Shown: positions 1 to 8,285 of the stretch, piece by piece | Layout: every line of letters starts with the position of its first letter | How positions within the stretch are numbered: the first letter of the stretch is position 1 | Source of the DNA: Streptomyces sp. CB02400 | GTDB lineage: Bacteria; Actinomycetota; Actinomycetes; Streptomycetales; Streptomycetaceae | Length of the DNA stretch: 64,000 nucleotides | Assembly: GCF_001905725.1 (NCBI RefSeq) | Contig: NZ_LIWB01000006.1 | Span: 1-64,000 of the forward strand | Direction of reading: 5' to 3' | Notes under the pieces: generated by a model | What the model was told of the DNA's origin: nothing | What the model saw: only the letters and a program-made list of their open reading frames with translations | The model's database searches: none | Program-made: the position numbers and the translations under genes

Positions 1-102
1 AGTTGCTCGCGTCCACTGTGTTAGTTCTGAGACAACGACCGTTGTCGGCTTTGAGCAGAACAGACAATAGAAGAGTGTGCTTGTTCGCTCGAAACCATTA
101 GT
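1..102 (+). other. 23S-5S rRNA internal spacer
   Basis: Sequence directly upstream of the 5S gene, without coding potential. It has a short inverted repeat (GACAAC ... GTTGTC near 33-48), as expected of the processed 23S-5S spacer of an rRNA operon. The 23S gene itself would lie to the left of the window. The call is inferred from position next to the 5S gene. Confidence 0.7.
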
Positions 103-221
103 GTTTCGGTGGTCATAGCGTAGGGGAAACGCCCGGTTACATTCCGAACCCGGAAGCTAAGCCTTACAGCGCCGATGGTACTGCAGGGGGGACCCTGTGG
201 GAGAGTAGGACGCCGCCGAAC
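103..221 (+). rRNA. rrf: 5S ribosomal RNA
   Basis: About 119 nt beginning GTTTCGGTGGTCATAGCG and carrying the conserved 5S blocks CCCGGTTACATTCCGAACC and GGAAGCTAAGCC. The 3' end (GGGAGAGTAGGACGCCGCCGAAC) pairs with the 5' end to form helix I. It is the last gene of an rRNA operon entering from the left, followed at once by a strong terminator. The ends are judged from helix pairing and may be off by one or two bases. Confidence 0.97.
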
Positions 222-230
222 AATCTTTGG

Positions 231-281
231 AAGGACCCCTGGTCACCAGCGTTCAGCTGGGACCAGGGGTCCTTTTTTATT
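231..281 (+). terminator. rRNA operon intrinsic terminator
   Basis: A 12-bp GC-rich stem (AGGACCCCTGGT paired with ACCAGGGGTCCT) is followed by a run of T (TTTTTTATTT). T tracts after terminators are rare in Streptomyces, so this is an unusually canonical Rho-independent terminator, fitting the end of an rRNA operon. Confidence 0.95.
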
Positions 282-313
282 TATGCTTGCAGTACCGAAG
301 ACAGGAGTCACCG

Positions 314-2113
314 ATGTCCACCAACTCTCCCGACGACCGACCGGAGCGCGACCAGCGGCGACGGGACAGTGGTGACCGCGGTGGCCGGAGCGGCCAGCGC
401 GGAGATCGTGGCGGCTTCCGTCGTGACGACGACCGCGGTGGCCAGGGCCGGCGTGAAGGCGGAGACCGCGATCGCGACCGCGGCGGCTTCCGTCGCGACG
501 ACCGTCGTGATGACCGACGAGGCGATGACCGCGGACAGCGCGGTGGCTTCCGTCGTGACGACAACCGTGGTGGCGGGTACGGGCGTAGGGACGACCGTGA
601 CCGTGGGCCGCGTCATGACGACCGCGGTGACCGTCCCACGTTCCGCCGTGATGACCGTCGTGATGACCGCCCCTCCTTCCGTCGTGACGACCGGAGCGGT
701 GATCGTCCCGCGTTCCGTCGGGACGACCGCGGTGACCGCCCCTCCTTCCGTCGTGACGATCGACGGGATGACCGGCGGGATGACCGTCGTGACAGCCACC
801 GTGACGACAACCGTGGTGGCGGGTACGGGCGTAGGGACGACCGCGACCGTGACCGTGGGCCGCGTCGTGACGACCGCGGTGACCGTCCCACGTTCCGCCG
901 TGATGACCGTCGTGATGACCGCCCCCCCTTCCGTCGTGACGACCGTCGTGACGACCGGAGGGATGACCGTCCTGCGTTCCGTCGTGATGACCGTCGTGAT
1001 GACCGGCGGGATGACCGCCCCTCCTTCCGTCGTGACGACCGGAGGGATGACCGTCCTGCGTTCCGCCGTGACGACCGCCGTGACGACCGGCGGGATGACC
1101 GCCCCGCGTTCCGTCGCGACGACCGTGGTGACCGCGGTGGGTTCCGTCGTGACGACAACCGCGGTGAGCGTGGCGGTTTCGGTCGGCGTGAGGACAGCCG
1201 GGGTGGCGACCGTGGGGGCTTCCGCGGCCGGGACGACCGTGGTGGACGCGGGCCTCGGCGTGACGACCGCGGTGGGCGGCCCGGTGGGTTCCGTGGACGG
1301 GACGACCGGCACGGTGGCGGGCGTTTCCGTGAGGACCGGGACCGGGACCGCGACCGCGACCGCGAGCCGATCAAGCGGCTGCCGATCCCCGAGGACGTCA
1401 CCGGCGAGGAGATCGACAAGGACGTACGGCAGGAGCTGCAGAGCCTGCCCAAGACGCTCGCGGAGGACGTCGCCAAGAACCTGGTGATGGTCGCCCGGCT
1501 GATCGACGAGGACCCCGAGGGCGCGTACGGCTACTCCAGGGTGGCCCTGCGGCTGGCGTCGCGTGTCGCCGCCGTACGGGAGGCCGCCGGGTTCGCCGCG
1601 TACGCGAACCAGAAGTACGCCGAGGCGCTCGCCGAGTTCCGGGCCGCGCGGCGGATGACCGGGACCGTGGAGCTGTGGCCCCTCATGGCCGACTGCGAGC
1701 GTGGGCTCGGCCGGCCGGAGAAGGCGCTGGACATGGCCGGTGCGCCCGAGGTGCAGAAGCTGGACAAGGCCGGGCAGGTCGAGATGCGGCTCGTCGCGGC
1801 CGGCGCCCGGCGTGACATGGGCCAGCTGGACGCGGCGATCGTGACGCTGCAGAGCTCCGAGCTGGCGTCCAACTCGGTCCAGCCGTGGACCGCGCGGCTG
1901 CGCTACGCCTACGCCGACGCGCTGCACGCCGCCGGCCGGAGCGGCGAGGCACGGGAGTGGTTCGCCAAGGCCGTGGAGGCCGACCGGGACGGCAGCACGG
2001 ACGCCTCCGACCGGCTGGCCGAGCTGGACGGCGTGGAGTTCATGGACGCCCTCGACGAGGACCAGGCCGAGGACGAGACCGGCGGCACCGTGAACGAGGA
2101 CGACAAGGACTGA
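314..2113 (+). CDS. Arg/Asp-rich repeat protein with TPR-like C-terminal domain
   Basis: 599 residues from the ATG at 314, preceded by ACAGGAG. The upstream in-frame ATG at 227 lies in the rRNA terminator and is rejected. Residues about 15-350 are a low-complexity array of short repeats such as RRDDR, FRRDD, GDRPTF and RGGF. They resemble eukaryotic RGG/RD RNA-binding tails and are probably disordered. The C-terminal 250 residues (from about LPIPEDV) are alpha-helical, with pairs resembling tetratricopeptide repeats (YAEALAEFRAARR, LDAAIVTLQSSEL, AREWFAKAVEA), and end in an acidic tail. The gene stands alone between the 5S terminator and a bidirectional hairpin. An RNA- or ribosome-associated role is inference from the RG/RD repeats and the rRNA neighbour. 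Confidence 0.85.
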   Translation: MSTNSPDDRPERDQRRRDSGDRGGRSGQRGDRGGFRRDDDRGGQGRREGGDRDRDRGGFRRDDRRDDRRGDDRGQRGGFRRDDNRGGGYGRRDDRDRGPRHDDRGDRPTFRRDDRRDDRPSFRRDDRSGDRPAFRRDDRGDRPSFRRDDRRDDRRDDRRDSHRDDNRGGGYGRRDDRDRDRGPRRDDRGDRPTFRRDDRRDDRPPFRRDDRRDDRRDDRPAFRRDDRRDDRRDDRPSFRRDDRRDDRPAFRRDDRRDDRRDDRPAFRRDDRGDRGGFRRDDNRGERGGFGRREDSRGGDRGGFRGRDDRGGRGPRRDDRGGRPGGFRGRDDRHGGGRFREDRDRDRDRDREPIKRLPIPEDVTGEEIDKDVRQELQSLPKTLAEDVAKNLVMVARLIDEDPEGAYGYSRVALRLASRVAAVREAAGFAAYANQKYAEALAEFRAARRMTGTVELWPLMADCERGLGRPEKALDMAGAPEVQKLDKAGQVEMRLVAAGARRDMGQLDAAIVTLQSSELASNSVQPWTARLRYAYADALHAAGRSGEAREWFAKAVEADRDGSTDASDRLAELDGVEFMDALDEDQAEDETGGTVNEDDKD

Positions 2114-2140
2114 CGTCCGAGGCACAGCACGGAACGGACA

Positions 2141-2176
2141 CGAAGGGGCGGGTCTCTGCGGAGACCCGCCCCTTCG
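2141..2176. terminator. Bidirectional terminator hairpin
   Basis: Perfect 16-bp arms (2141-2156 and 2161-2176) with a TGCG tetraloop, lying between two convergent genes and abutting the stop codon of the minus-strand gene. No T tract, as is usual in Streptomyces. Confidence 0.85.
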
Positions 2177-3484
2177 TCACAGGTCGAGCGCCCGCAGGAC
2201 CAGGCCCGACGCCGGCTTCGGGCCGAACGACGTCGACTTGCGCGGCATGGTGACGCCCTGGCGGGCCAGGTCGCGGACGACGTCCTCGTGCACCGGGTGC
2301 ATCAGGACGGCCGTTCCGCCGTCGCGTTCCGCCTTCTCGACCGTGGCCGCCGTGTCGTGGATGTACGCGATGTGGGCGGGGGAGTCGGGGACGCGCCAGA
2401 CGTGGTCGAGGAGCGTGGCGTGCAGGACCGTCGCGTCCAGGGTGCGCCAGGCCGCCGGGCGGTCGGCCGGGACGGTGCGGGCCAGCAGCTCCGGGTCCGG
2501 GCGGTCGACGAGATGGAAGGCGCCGTCCCCGGCGAGGAGGAACGCGTTGCCCGCCGACGCCGCCTCGCCCAGCGCGTCCATCGCCTCGGCGAGCGGTACG
2601 TCGAGACGGCGTACGCGGAACAGGCCGTCGAGGGCGGCCGAGGCGTCCGCGACCGGCAGGGCGTGCAGCAGCCGGTGGATGGCGCGCACACGCAGGGGAT
2701 AGCGGGCCGTGTCGACCAGGAGGACCAGGCCGTGGTCCCAGGGACCGGGGGAGGGGTGCTCCGCGCGGAGGCGGCGGTAGGTCGCCCAGCGGTGGTGGCC
2801 GTCGGCGATGAGGGCCTGGTGACCGGCGAGTTCCCGTTGGATCGCGGCCAGGCCGGCGGGGTCGGTGACGGACCACAGGCGGTGGTGGAAACCGTCCTCC
2901 GTGGTGGTCGCCAGCAGGGGGCGCTGCTCGGCCGCGCGCTCGATCAGGGTGGCCGTGACGGTCGCCGAGCCGTCGCCTCCGTCGCCCCCCTCACCCCGGT
3001 AGGTGAGCAGCAGCGGTTCGAGGTTGGCGGAGGTGGCCCGCATCAGGTCCGCGCGGTCGGCGACGATGTGCGGCATGACGTCCTCGTGCGGCAGGACCAG
3101 CCGTTCGTCGGGGTCGGAGACGCGCAGCGCGCCGATGATGCCGCGCTGCACCGTGCCGTCGCCGTCGCGCTGCTCGTAGACGTACAGGCAGGGCACCGGG
3201 TCGGCGGTCAGGACCCCCTCCGCGCGCCAGCGGCGCAGCGTGTCGGCGGCCTGGGCGTTGCGCGCCTCGGGCGTGCCGGCCTCGGGGAGGATCAGCCGGA
3301 CGATGTTGTGGGGGTCGGCGGACTGGAGGTGGTGCAGGCCGTCGGGGCGGACGACGACGTCGTACGGCGGGGATGTCACGGCGGCCAGGCTGCCGACCCG
3401 GTCGGGGTCGTATCGAAGGCCTCGGAACGGGGTGAGTTCCAGGCCCCGGGGCGCCATTGCCGTCGAGTGACCTGCAGTGTTCAT
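2177..3484 (-). CDS. DUF1015 family protein
   Basis: 435 residues from the ATG at 3484. An open frame continues further upstream, but it enters the divergent HAD gene and is rejected. Family hallmarks are the N-terminal PPYDVV motif (residues about 40-46) and the central DGHHRWATYR motif, both typical of DUF1015 (a SerC-associated, HipA-unrelated family of unknown chemistry). It is divergent from the HAD phosphatase with only 72 bp between starts, so a shared promoter region is likely. The biochemical function is not known. Confidence 0.9.
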   Translation of the reverse strand: MNTAGHSTAMAPRGLELTPFRGLRYDPDRVGSLAAVTSPPYDVVVRPDGLHHLQSADPHNIVRLILPEAGTPEARNAQAADTLRRWRAEGVLTADPVPCLYVYEQRDGDGTVQRGIIGALRVSDPDERLVLPHEDVMPHIVADRADLMRATSANLEPLLLTYRGEGGDGGDGSATVTATLIERAAEQRPLLATTTEDGFHHRLWSVTDPAGLAAIQRELAGHQALIADGHHRWATYRRLRAEHPSPGPWDHGLVLLVDTARYPLRVRAIHRLLHALPVADASAALDGLFRVRRLDVPLAEAMDALGEAASAGNAFLLAGDGAFHLVDRPDPELLARTVPADRPAAWRTLDATVLHATLLDHVWRVPDSPAHIAYIHDTAATVEKAERDGGTAVLMHPVHEDVVRDLARQGVTMPRKSTSFGPKPASGLVLRALDL

Positions 3485-3556
3485 CCCGGCATCGTACGGG
3501 TGTCGGTGGCATGGGGGATGATCGGGGGAAAGCCGTCGAACGAGGAGCGATGCGGA

Positions 3557-4585
3557 ATGAGCCGGAGCGTCAGGACGAGGCCCGAGGGCAGTGGGCAGGC
3601 CCTGAGCGAGGCGTACGACACGGCGCTGCTCGACCTCGACGGTGTGGTGTACGCGGGCGGGAGCGCGATCGTCCACGCGGTCGAGTCGCTGGCCACGGCC
3701 CGCGAGGGCGGTATGCGTCTCGCCTACGTGACCAACAACGCCCTGCGCACCCCGGACGTCGTGGCCGCTCATCTGACCGAGCTGGGGATACCGGCGGAGG
3801 CCGGCGACGTCATCACCTCCGCGCAGGCGGTCGCGCGGCTGGTCGCCGAGCAGGTGCCGCAGGGCGCCCGGGTGCTGGTGATCGGTGGCGAGGGGCTGCG
3901 GGTGGCGCTGCGTGAGCGCGGGCTCGTGCCGGTGGAGTCGGCGGACGACGACCCGGTGGCGGTCGTCCAGGGGTACGGCGGGCCGGAGCTGCCGTGGGGG
4001 AGGTTCGCCGAGGCGTCGTACGCCGTGGCGCGCGGGCTGCCGTGGTTCGCGTCCAACACCGATCTGACGATTCCCAGCGGCCGGGGCATCGCCCCGGGCA
4101 ACGGCGCGGCGGTGGAGGTCGTACGGATCGCCACGGGCGCCGAGCCGCAGGTCGCGGGCAAGCCGCTGCCGCCGATGCACCGGGAGACGATCCTGCGGAC
4201 GGGCGCCGAGCGGCCGTTGGTGGTGGGGGACCGGCTGGACACGGACATCGAGGGCGCGTTCAACGGCGAGGTGGACTCGCTGCTGGTGCTGACCGGGGTG
4301 ACGGACGGCGCGCGACTGCTCACCGCGCCGCCGCGGCACCGGCCGACGTATGTCGACGCCGATCTGCGCGGGATGCTCACCGGGCAGCCGGAGGTCGTCG
4401 GGGCGGGCGAGGGGTTCCGGTGCGGTGGCTGGACGGCGACGGCCGGGACCGGGGAGCTGGAACTGGAGGGCGCCGGGGGCGCGCTGGACGGGCTGCGCGC
4501 GCTGTGCGCGGCGGCGTGGACGGCGGCCGGGGAAGGCGCGTGCGAGCTGGACGGCGGGAAGGCGCTGGCACGGCTGGGGTGGTGA
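3557..4585 (+). CDS. HAD-superfamily (NagD-like) phosphatase
   Basis: 342 residues from the ATG at 3557, with GAGGAGCGA upstream. HAD motif I is DLDGVVYAGG, motif II is AYVTNNA (the TNN form of the NagD/PGP subfamily), and the motif IV region is VVGDRLDTDIEGA, with a conserved GKP block before it. This is a cap-II HAD hydrolase, probably acting on small phosphorylated metabolites (p-nitrophenylphosphatase or phosphoglycolate phosphatase-like). In many actinobacteria a gene of this type sits just before tlyA; here the iron transporter lies in between. The substrate cannot be read from sequence. Confidence 0.9.
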   Translation: MSRSVRTRPEGSGQALSEAYDTALLDLDGVVYAGGSAIVHAVESLATAREGGMRLAYVTNNALRTPDVVAAHLTELGIPAEAGDVITSAQAVARLVAEQVPQGARVLVIGGEGLRVALRERGLVPVESADDDPVAVVQGYGGPELPWGRFAEASYAVARGLPWFASNTDLTIPSGRGIAPGNGAAVEVVRIATGAEPQVAGKPLPPMHRETILRTGAERPLVVGDRLDTDIEGAFNGEVDSLLVLTGVTDGARLLTAPPRHRPTYVDADLRGMLTGQPEVVGAGEGFRCGGWTATAGTGELELEGAGGALDGLRALCAAAWTAAGEGACELDGGKALARLGW

Positions 4586-4635
4586 GAGCCCCCCGTGTCA
4601 CCTGGGAGGCCGGACCTCGGGATCACGATCGGATG

Positions 4636-4654
4636 GCAGGGTAGGCTAACCTAA
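4636..4654 (+). promoter_or_regulatory. DmdR/IdeR-type iron box
   Basis: The 19-bp GCAGGGTAGGCTAACCTAA matches the actinobacterial DtxR-family iron box TTAGGTTAGGCTAACCTAA at 16 of 19 positions. It lies only 4 bp before the GTG of the first permease gene, so bound repressor would cover the transcription/translation start. This predicts iron repression of the three transporter genes. Confidence 0.85.
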
Positions 4655-4658
4655 CTGC

Positions 4659-5702
4659 GTGTTGGTCGAGAGTCCCCCCGAACAGCGCGCGGAGACCGCC
4701 CCCGCGCCCCCGAACCGCCGGGCGATACGCGTCCTCGGGCTGCTCCTCTCCGTCGTGATCCTGGTGCTCGTCGCGCTGGCGAGCATCGCGATCGGGGCGA
4801 AGGAGCTGTCCCTGGAGCAGGTCTGGCACGGCCTGTTCGAGGACTCGGGCACCTACGGCGACGTCGTCGTGGCCGACAGACTGTCACGAACCGTCCTCGG
4901 CGTGCTCGTGGGAGCCGCGCTCGGCCTGGCGGGATCGGTTCTGCAGGCGCTCACCCGCAACCCGCTGGCCGACCCCGGACTGCTCGGCATCAACGCGGGC
5001 GCGTCCGCCGCCGTCGTCACCGCCATCACCTTCTTCGGCGTCACCTCACTGTCCGGATACGTGTGGTTCGCCTTCTTCGGGGCGGCGGCCGTCGGCGCGC
5101 TGGTGTGGTTCCTCGGCGGCAGCCGGGGCGCGACGCCGGTGCGGCTGGTGCTCGCCGGCACGGCCATCAGCGCGGCGCTGTTCGGCTACCTCCAGGCCAT
5201 CATGATCCTCGACGACGCGGCGCTCGGCAGGATGCGTTTCTGGACGGTGGGTTCACTGGCCTCGGGGACTGATTCGACCGTCGTCCAGGTGCTGCCGTTC
5301 CTGTTCGCCGGTTCCGTCCTGGCGCTGGCGCTCGCCCGGCCGCTCAACGCCATGGCCATGGGCGACGACACCGCCAAGGCCCTCGGCGCCAACCTCAACC
5401 GCACCCGCGCGCTGTCCATGCTCGCCGCGACCGTGCTGTGCGGGGCCGCGACCGCCGCCTGCGGGCCGATCGTCTTCGTCGGCCTGATGGTGCCGCACAT
5501 CGTGCGCTCCTTCACCGGACCCGACCTGCGCTGGATCCTGCCGTACGCCGCGATCCTGTCGCCCGTGCTGCTGCTCGGCGCCGACGTCATCGGCCGGATC
5601 GTGGCCCGGCCCGCCGAACTCCAGGTCGGCATCGTCACCGCGATCCTCGGCGGCCCGGTCTTCATCTTTCTCGTACGACGGCGGAGGACGGCCCAGCTGT
5701 GA
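4659..5702 (+). CDS. Iron-siderophore ABC transporter permease (FecCD family)
   Basis: 347 residues from the GTG at 4659, just after the iron box; no clear Shine-Dalgarno, so the mRNA may be nearly leaderless. Multiple hydrophobic helices and the family signatures GLAGSVLQALTRNPLADP near the N-terminus and GPIVFVGLMVPHIVR near the C-terminus identify a FecCD/BtuC-type permease. It would pair with the next permease as a heterodimer importing ferric siderophores. No binding lipoprotein is encoded beside it. Confidence 0.93.
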   Translation: MLVESPPEQRAETAPAPPNRRAIRVLGLLLSVVILVLVALASIAIGAKELSLEQVWHGLFEDSGTYGDVVVADRLSRTVLGVLVGAALGLAGSVLQALTRNPLADPGLLGINAGASAAVVTAITFFGVTSLSGYVWFAFFGAAAVGALVWFLGGSRGATPVRLVLAGTAISAALFGYLQAIMILDDAALGRMRFWTVGSLASGTDSTVVQVLPFLFAGSVLALALARPLNAMAMGDDTAKALGANLNRTRALSMLAATVLCGAATAACGPIVFVGLMVPHIVRSFTGPDLRWILPYAAILSPVLLLGADVIGRIVARPAELQVGIVTAILGGPVFIFLVRRRRTAQL

Positions 5703-6736
5703 AGACCAACCGCGCGGTGCGCACTCCCGGCGGCCTCTCGGTGCGGCTGGACGTGCGCGCCCTCACCGTCGTCGTCCTGCTGCTGCTCGCGGCGCTCACC
5801 GCGAGCGTGGTGCTGATCGGCACCGGCGACTTCCCGATCCCCGCCGGCGACGTGCTCAAGACCCTCGTCGGCGAGGGCAACGCCGGCCAGGAGTTCATCG
5901 TCACCGAACTCAGGCTGCCCAGGGTCCTGGTCGGGCTGCTCGTCGGCGCCTCCCTCGGGCTCGGCGGGGCGCTGTTCCAGTCCGTCTCCCGCAACCCGCT
6001 GGGCAGCCCGGACGTGCTCGGCCTCGGACAGGGGGCGACGGCCGGCGCCCTCACGGTGATCGTGCTGTTCTCCGGGACCGCCAACCAGGTCGCCCTCGGC
6101 GCGCTCGCCGGCGGACTGGTGACCGGGTTCGCCATCTACGCGCTCGCCTGGAAGCGGGGCGTGCACGGATACCGGCTGGTCCTGGTCGGCATCGGCGTCT
6201 CGGCGATCGTCACGGCGGTCAACGGCTACCTGCTCACCAAGTCCGACATCGTCGACGCGGCCCGCGCGGTGGTGTGGATGACCGGATCCCTCGACGGCCG
6301 GGACTGGGACCAGGTCTGGCCGCTGCTCGCCCTGTGCGCCGTCCTCGTACCGCTGGTCCTGGCCAACTCGCGCGGCCTGCGGATGATGGAGATGGGCGAC
6401 GACGTGTCGTACGCCCTCGGCGTGCGCGTGGAGCGCGTACGGCTGCTGCTGATGCTGTCGGCCGTCCTGCTCACCGCGTCCGCGACCGCCGCCGCCGGAC
6501 CGGTCACCTTCGTCGCGCTCACCGCGCCCCAGCTCGCCCGGCGGCTGACCCGCTCGCCCGGCCCCAACCTGGCCGCGTCGCTGTGCATGGGCGCCGCCCT
6601 CCTGGTCACCGCCGACTGGGTGTCGCAGCGGGCGTTCGGCGCCGAGCAGCTGCCCGTGGGCGTGGTCACCGGCGTGCTCGGCGGTGTCTATCTGCTGTGG
6701 CTGCTGGTCACCGAGCGCAAGGCAGGCCGGATATGA
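5699..6736 (+). CDS. Iron-siderophore ABC transporter permease, second subunit
   Basis: 345 residues from the GTG at 5699, overlapping the previous stop as GTGA, so translation is coupled. It has the same architecture: N-terminal GLGGALFQSVSRNPLGSPD and C-terminal AGPVTFVALTAPQLARR blocks, with about nine to ten membrane helices. It is the partner of the upstream permease in the same iron-box-controlled operon. Confidence 0.93.
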   Translation: MKTNRAVRTPGGLSVRLDVRALTVVVLLLLAALTASVVLIGTGDFPIPAGDVLKTLVGEGNAGQEFIVTELRLPRVLVGLLVGASLGLGGALFQSVSRNPLGSPDVLGLGQGATAGALTVIVLFSGTANQVALGALAGGLVTGFAIYALAWKRGVHGYRLVLVGIGVSAIVTAVNGYLLTKSDIVDAARAVVWMTGSLDGRDWDQVWPLLALCAVLVPLVLANSRGLRMMEMGDDVSYALGVRVERVRLLLMLSAVLLTASATAAAGPVTFVALTAPQLARRLTRSPGPNLAASLCMGAALLVTADWVSQRAFGAEQLPVGVVTGVLGGVYLLWLLVTERKAGRI

Positions 6737-7617
6737 GCGCCGGCACCACCACCAGCAGCAGCGGGACGAACCACCGAAGGAGCACCGTGAACCGACTGTC
6801 CGCCGAGAACGTCACCCTGGCCTACGACCAGCGGGTCATCGCCGAGCAGCTGTCGGTGGAGATACCGGACAACTCCTTCACCGTGATCGTCGGCCCCAAC
6901 GCGTGCGGCAAGTCGACGCTGCTGCGGGCGCTGTCGAGGATGCTCAAGCCGAGCGAGGGGCGCGTCCTGCTCGACGGGCAGGTCATCCAGTCGATGCCGG
7001 CCAAGAAGGTCGCCCGCACCCTCGGCCTGCTGCCCCAGTCGTCCATCGCGCCCGACGGCATCACCGTCGGCGACCTGGTGGGCCGTGGCCGATACCCGCA
7101 CCAGGGCCTGCTGCGCCAGTGGTCCGACGAGGACGAGCGCGTCGTCCAGGAGTCGATGGCCCGCACCGGCGTCGCCGAGCTGGCGGAACGCTACGTCGAC
7201 GAGCTCTCCGGCGGTCAGCGGCAGCGCGTGTGGATCGCCATGGCGCTGGCCCAGCAGACCCCGCTGCTGCTCCTCGACGAGCCGACCACGTTCCTCGACA
7301 TCCAGCACCAGATCGACGTGCTCGACCTCTGCGCGGACCTGCACGAGGAGCAGGGGCGCACCCTCGTCGCCGTCCTCCACGACCTCAACCACGCCGCCCG
7401 GTACGCCACCCACCTCATCGCCCTGCGCGGGGGGAAGGTCATCGCCCAGGGCGCCCCGAAGGACATCGTCACCGCCGGTCTGGTCGAGGAGGTCTTCGGG
7501 CTGCGCTGCCAGGTCATCGACGATCCCGAGACGGGCACCCCGCTGGTGGTGCCGGCGGCCCGCACCGCGCGGGCGAAGGGCACGGCGCAGAAGGTGGGCG
7601 CTACAGAAGCTTCCTGA
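6733..7617 (+). CDS. Iron-siderophore ABC transporter ATP-binding protein
   Basis: 294 residues from the ATG at 6733, which overlaps the permease stop as ATGA. Walker A is GPNACGKST, the Q-loop is GLLPQ, the signature is LSGGQRQR, Walker B is LLLLDEPT and the switch His lies in VLHDLNHA: a complete FepC-type ATPase. A second possible start is the GTG at 6787, preceded by GAAGGAG; it would remove an 18-residue Thr/Ser-rich leader and start at VNRLSAENV. The sequence does not decide between them. The 3' end overlaps the convergent SCP2-like gene by 17 bp. Confidence 0.94.
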   Translation: MSAGTTTSSSGTNHRRSTVNRLSAENVTLAYDQRVIAEQLSVEIPDNSFTVIVGPNACGKSTLLRALSRMLKPSEGRVLLDGQVIQSMPAKKVARTLGLLPQSSIAPDGITVGDLVGRGRYPHQGLLRQWSDEDERVVQESMARTGVAELAERYVDELSGGQRQRVWIAMALAQQTPLLLLDEPTTFLDIQHQIDVLDLCADLHEEQGRTLVAVLHDLNHAARYATHLIALRGGKVIAQGAPKDIVTAGLVEEVFGLRCQVIDDPETGTPLVVPAARTARAKGTAQKVGATEAS

Positions 7618-7948
7618 GGTGGAACAGGTCGCGCAGACCCGCCTCAAGACGCACCCGGCCCGAACCCCAGGCCTTGGCGAAGTGCAGTTCGCCGTCGACC
7701 AGGGCCAGCAGGTCGTCGCCCGTCATCGCGAGCCGTATCTGCGCCCTCTCGCGCGGCGGGCCGGGGAACGTCTCGTGCACCTCGATCCGGCCGCCGGTGA
7801 GCCGGCCGGCGAAGGTCACGTCCAGGTCGGTGATGTGGCAGCTGACCGAACGGTCCATCGCCACGGCCGCGCGGACGTCCCCCTCGGCGCTCGCCATGTT
7901 GTCCGAAAGCTTGTCGAGTGCGGTACGGCACTCCTCGATCGTGGCCAT
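7601..7948 (-). CDS. SCP2-like sterol/lipid-binding domain protein
   Basis: 115 residues from the ATG at 7948 (MATIEECRTALDKL). The size and the pattern of alternating strands ending in GELHFAKAWGSGRVRLEAG look like a single SCP2 sterol-carrier domain, which binds lipids in a hydrophobic tunnel. It is convergent with the iron transporter ATPase. The small acidic gene at 7991 is divergent, 42 bp away. The ligand is unknown. Confidence 0.75.
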   Translation of the reverse strand: MATIEECRTALDKLSDNMASAEGDVRAAVAMDRSVSCHITDLDVTFAGRLTGGRIEVHETFPGPPRERAQIRLAMTGDDLLALVDGELHFAKAWGSGRVRLEAGLRDLFHLRKLL

Positions 7949-7990
7949 CGCGGACGACGGTACACCGGGCGTTCGCGGTAGCGTCGGGGC

Positions 7991-8278
7991 ATGAACGACG
8001 CAGTGCCGGAGCCGGAGGGCACGGACCCGGGCAGCGTGCGGCCGACGCCCGACGACGACCCCGCCGCCCCCGCGCCCCTGGACGTGCCGCGCGCCCCCAC
8101 CGGGCACCCCGAGGTCGACGCCCACGTGGCGCGGCTGGCCGACGCCGACCACCTCACCACGGACGGCCATGCCGAGGTGTACGAGGATGTACACCGGGGG
8201 CTGCGCGACGCGCTCACCGCGCTCGACGCCCGCCCGGGACCCCCGGTGCCCCCACCGGTACACGAACACAGGAGCTGA
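7991..8278 (+). CDS. Small acidic Pro-rich hypothetical protein
   Basis: 95 residues; Pro/Asp-rich N-terminal half, then a helical segment HPEVDAHVARLADADHL and EVYEDVHRGLRDALTAL. Seven bases separate its stop from the tlyA start, so it probably heads the tlyA-nadK-recN transcript. A small protein of this kind preceding tlyA is, to my recollection, conserved in actinobacteria. No function can be assigned. Confidence 0.8.
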   Translation: MNDAVPEPEGTDPGSVRPTPDDDPAAPAPLDVPRAPTGHPEVDAHVARLADADHLTTDGHAEVYEDVHRGLRDALTALDARPGPPVPPPVHEHRS

Positions 8279-8285
8279 ACCGAAC

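Noticed and set aside
308..2125. Long open frames antisense and in other frames over the RD-repeat gene
   Set aside because: They follow from the repetitive GA/CG codon pattern, lack ribosome-binding sites, and give low-complexity Val/Thr or Ser/Arg strings. The frame from 314 has a good start and a real C-terminal domain.
3485..4339. N-terminal extension of the DUF1015 frame to 4339
   Set aside because: It would run antisense through the HAD phosphatase. The ATG at 3484 gives the expected family N-terminus.
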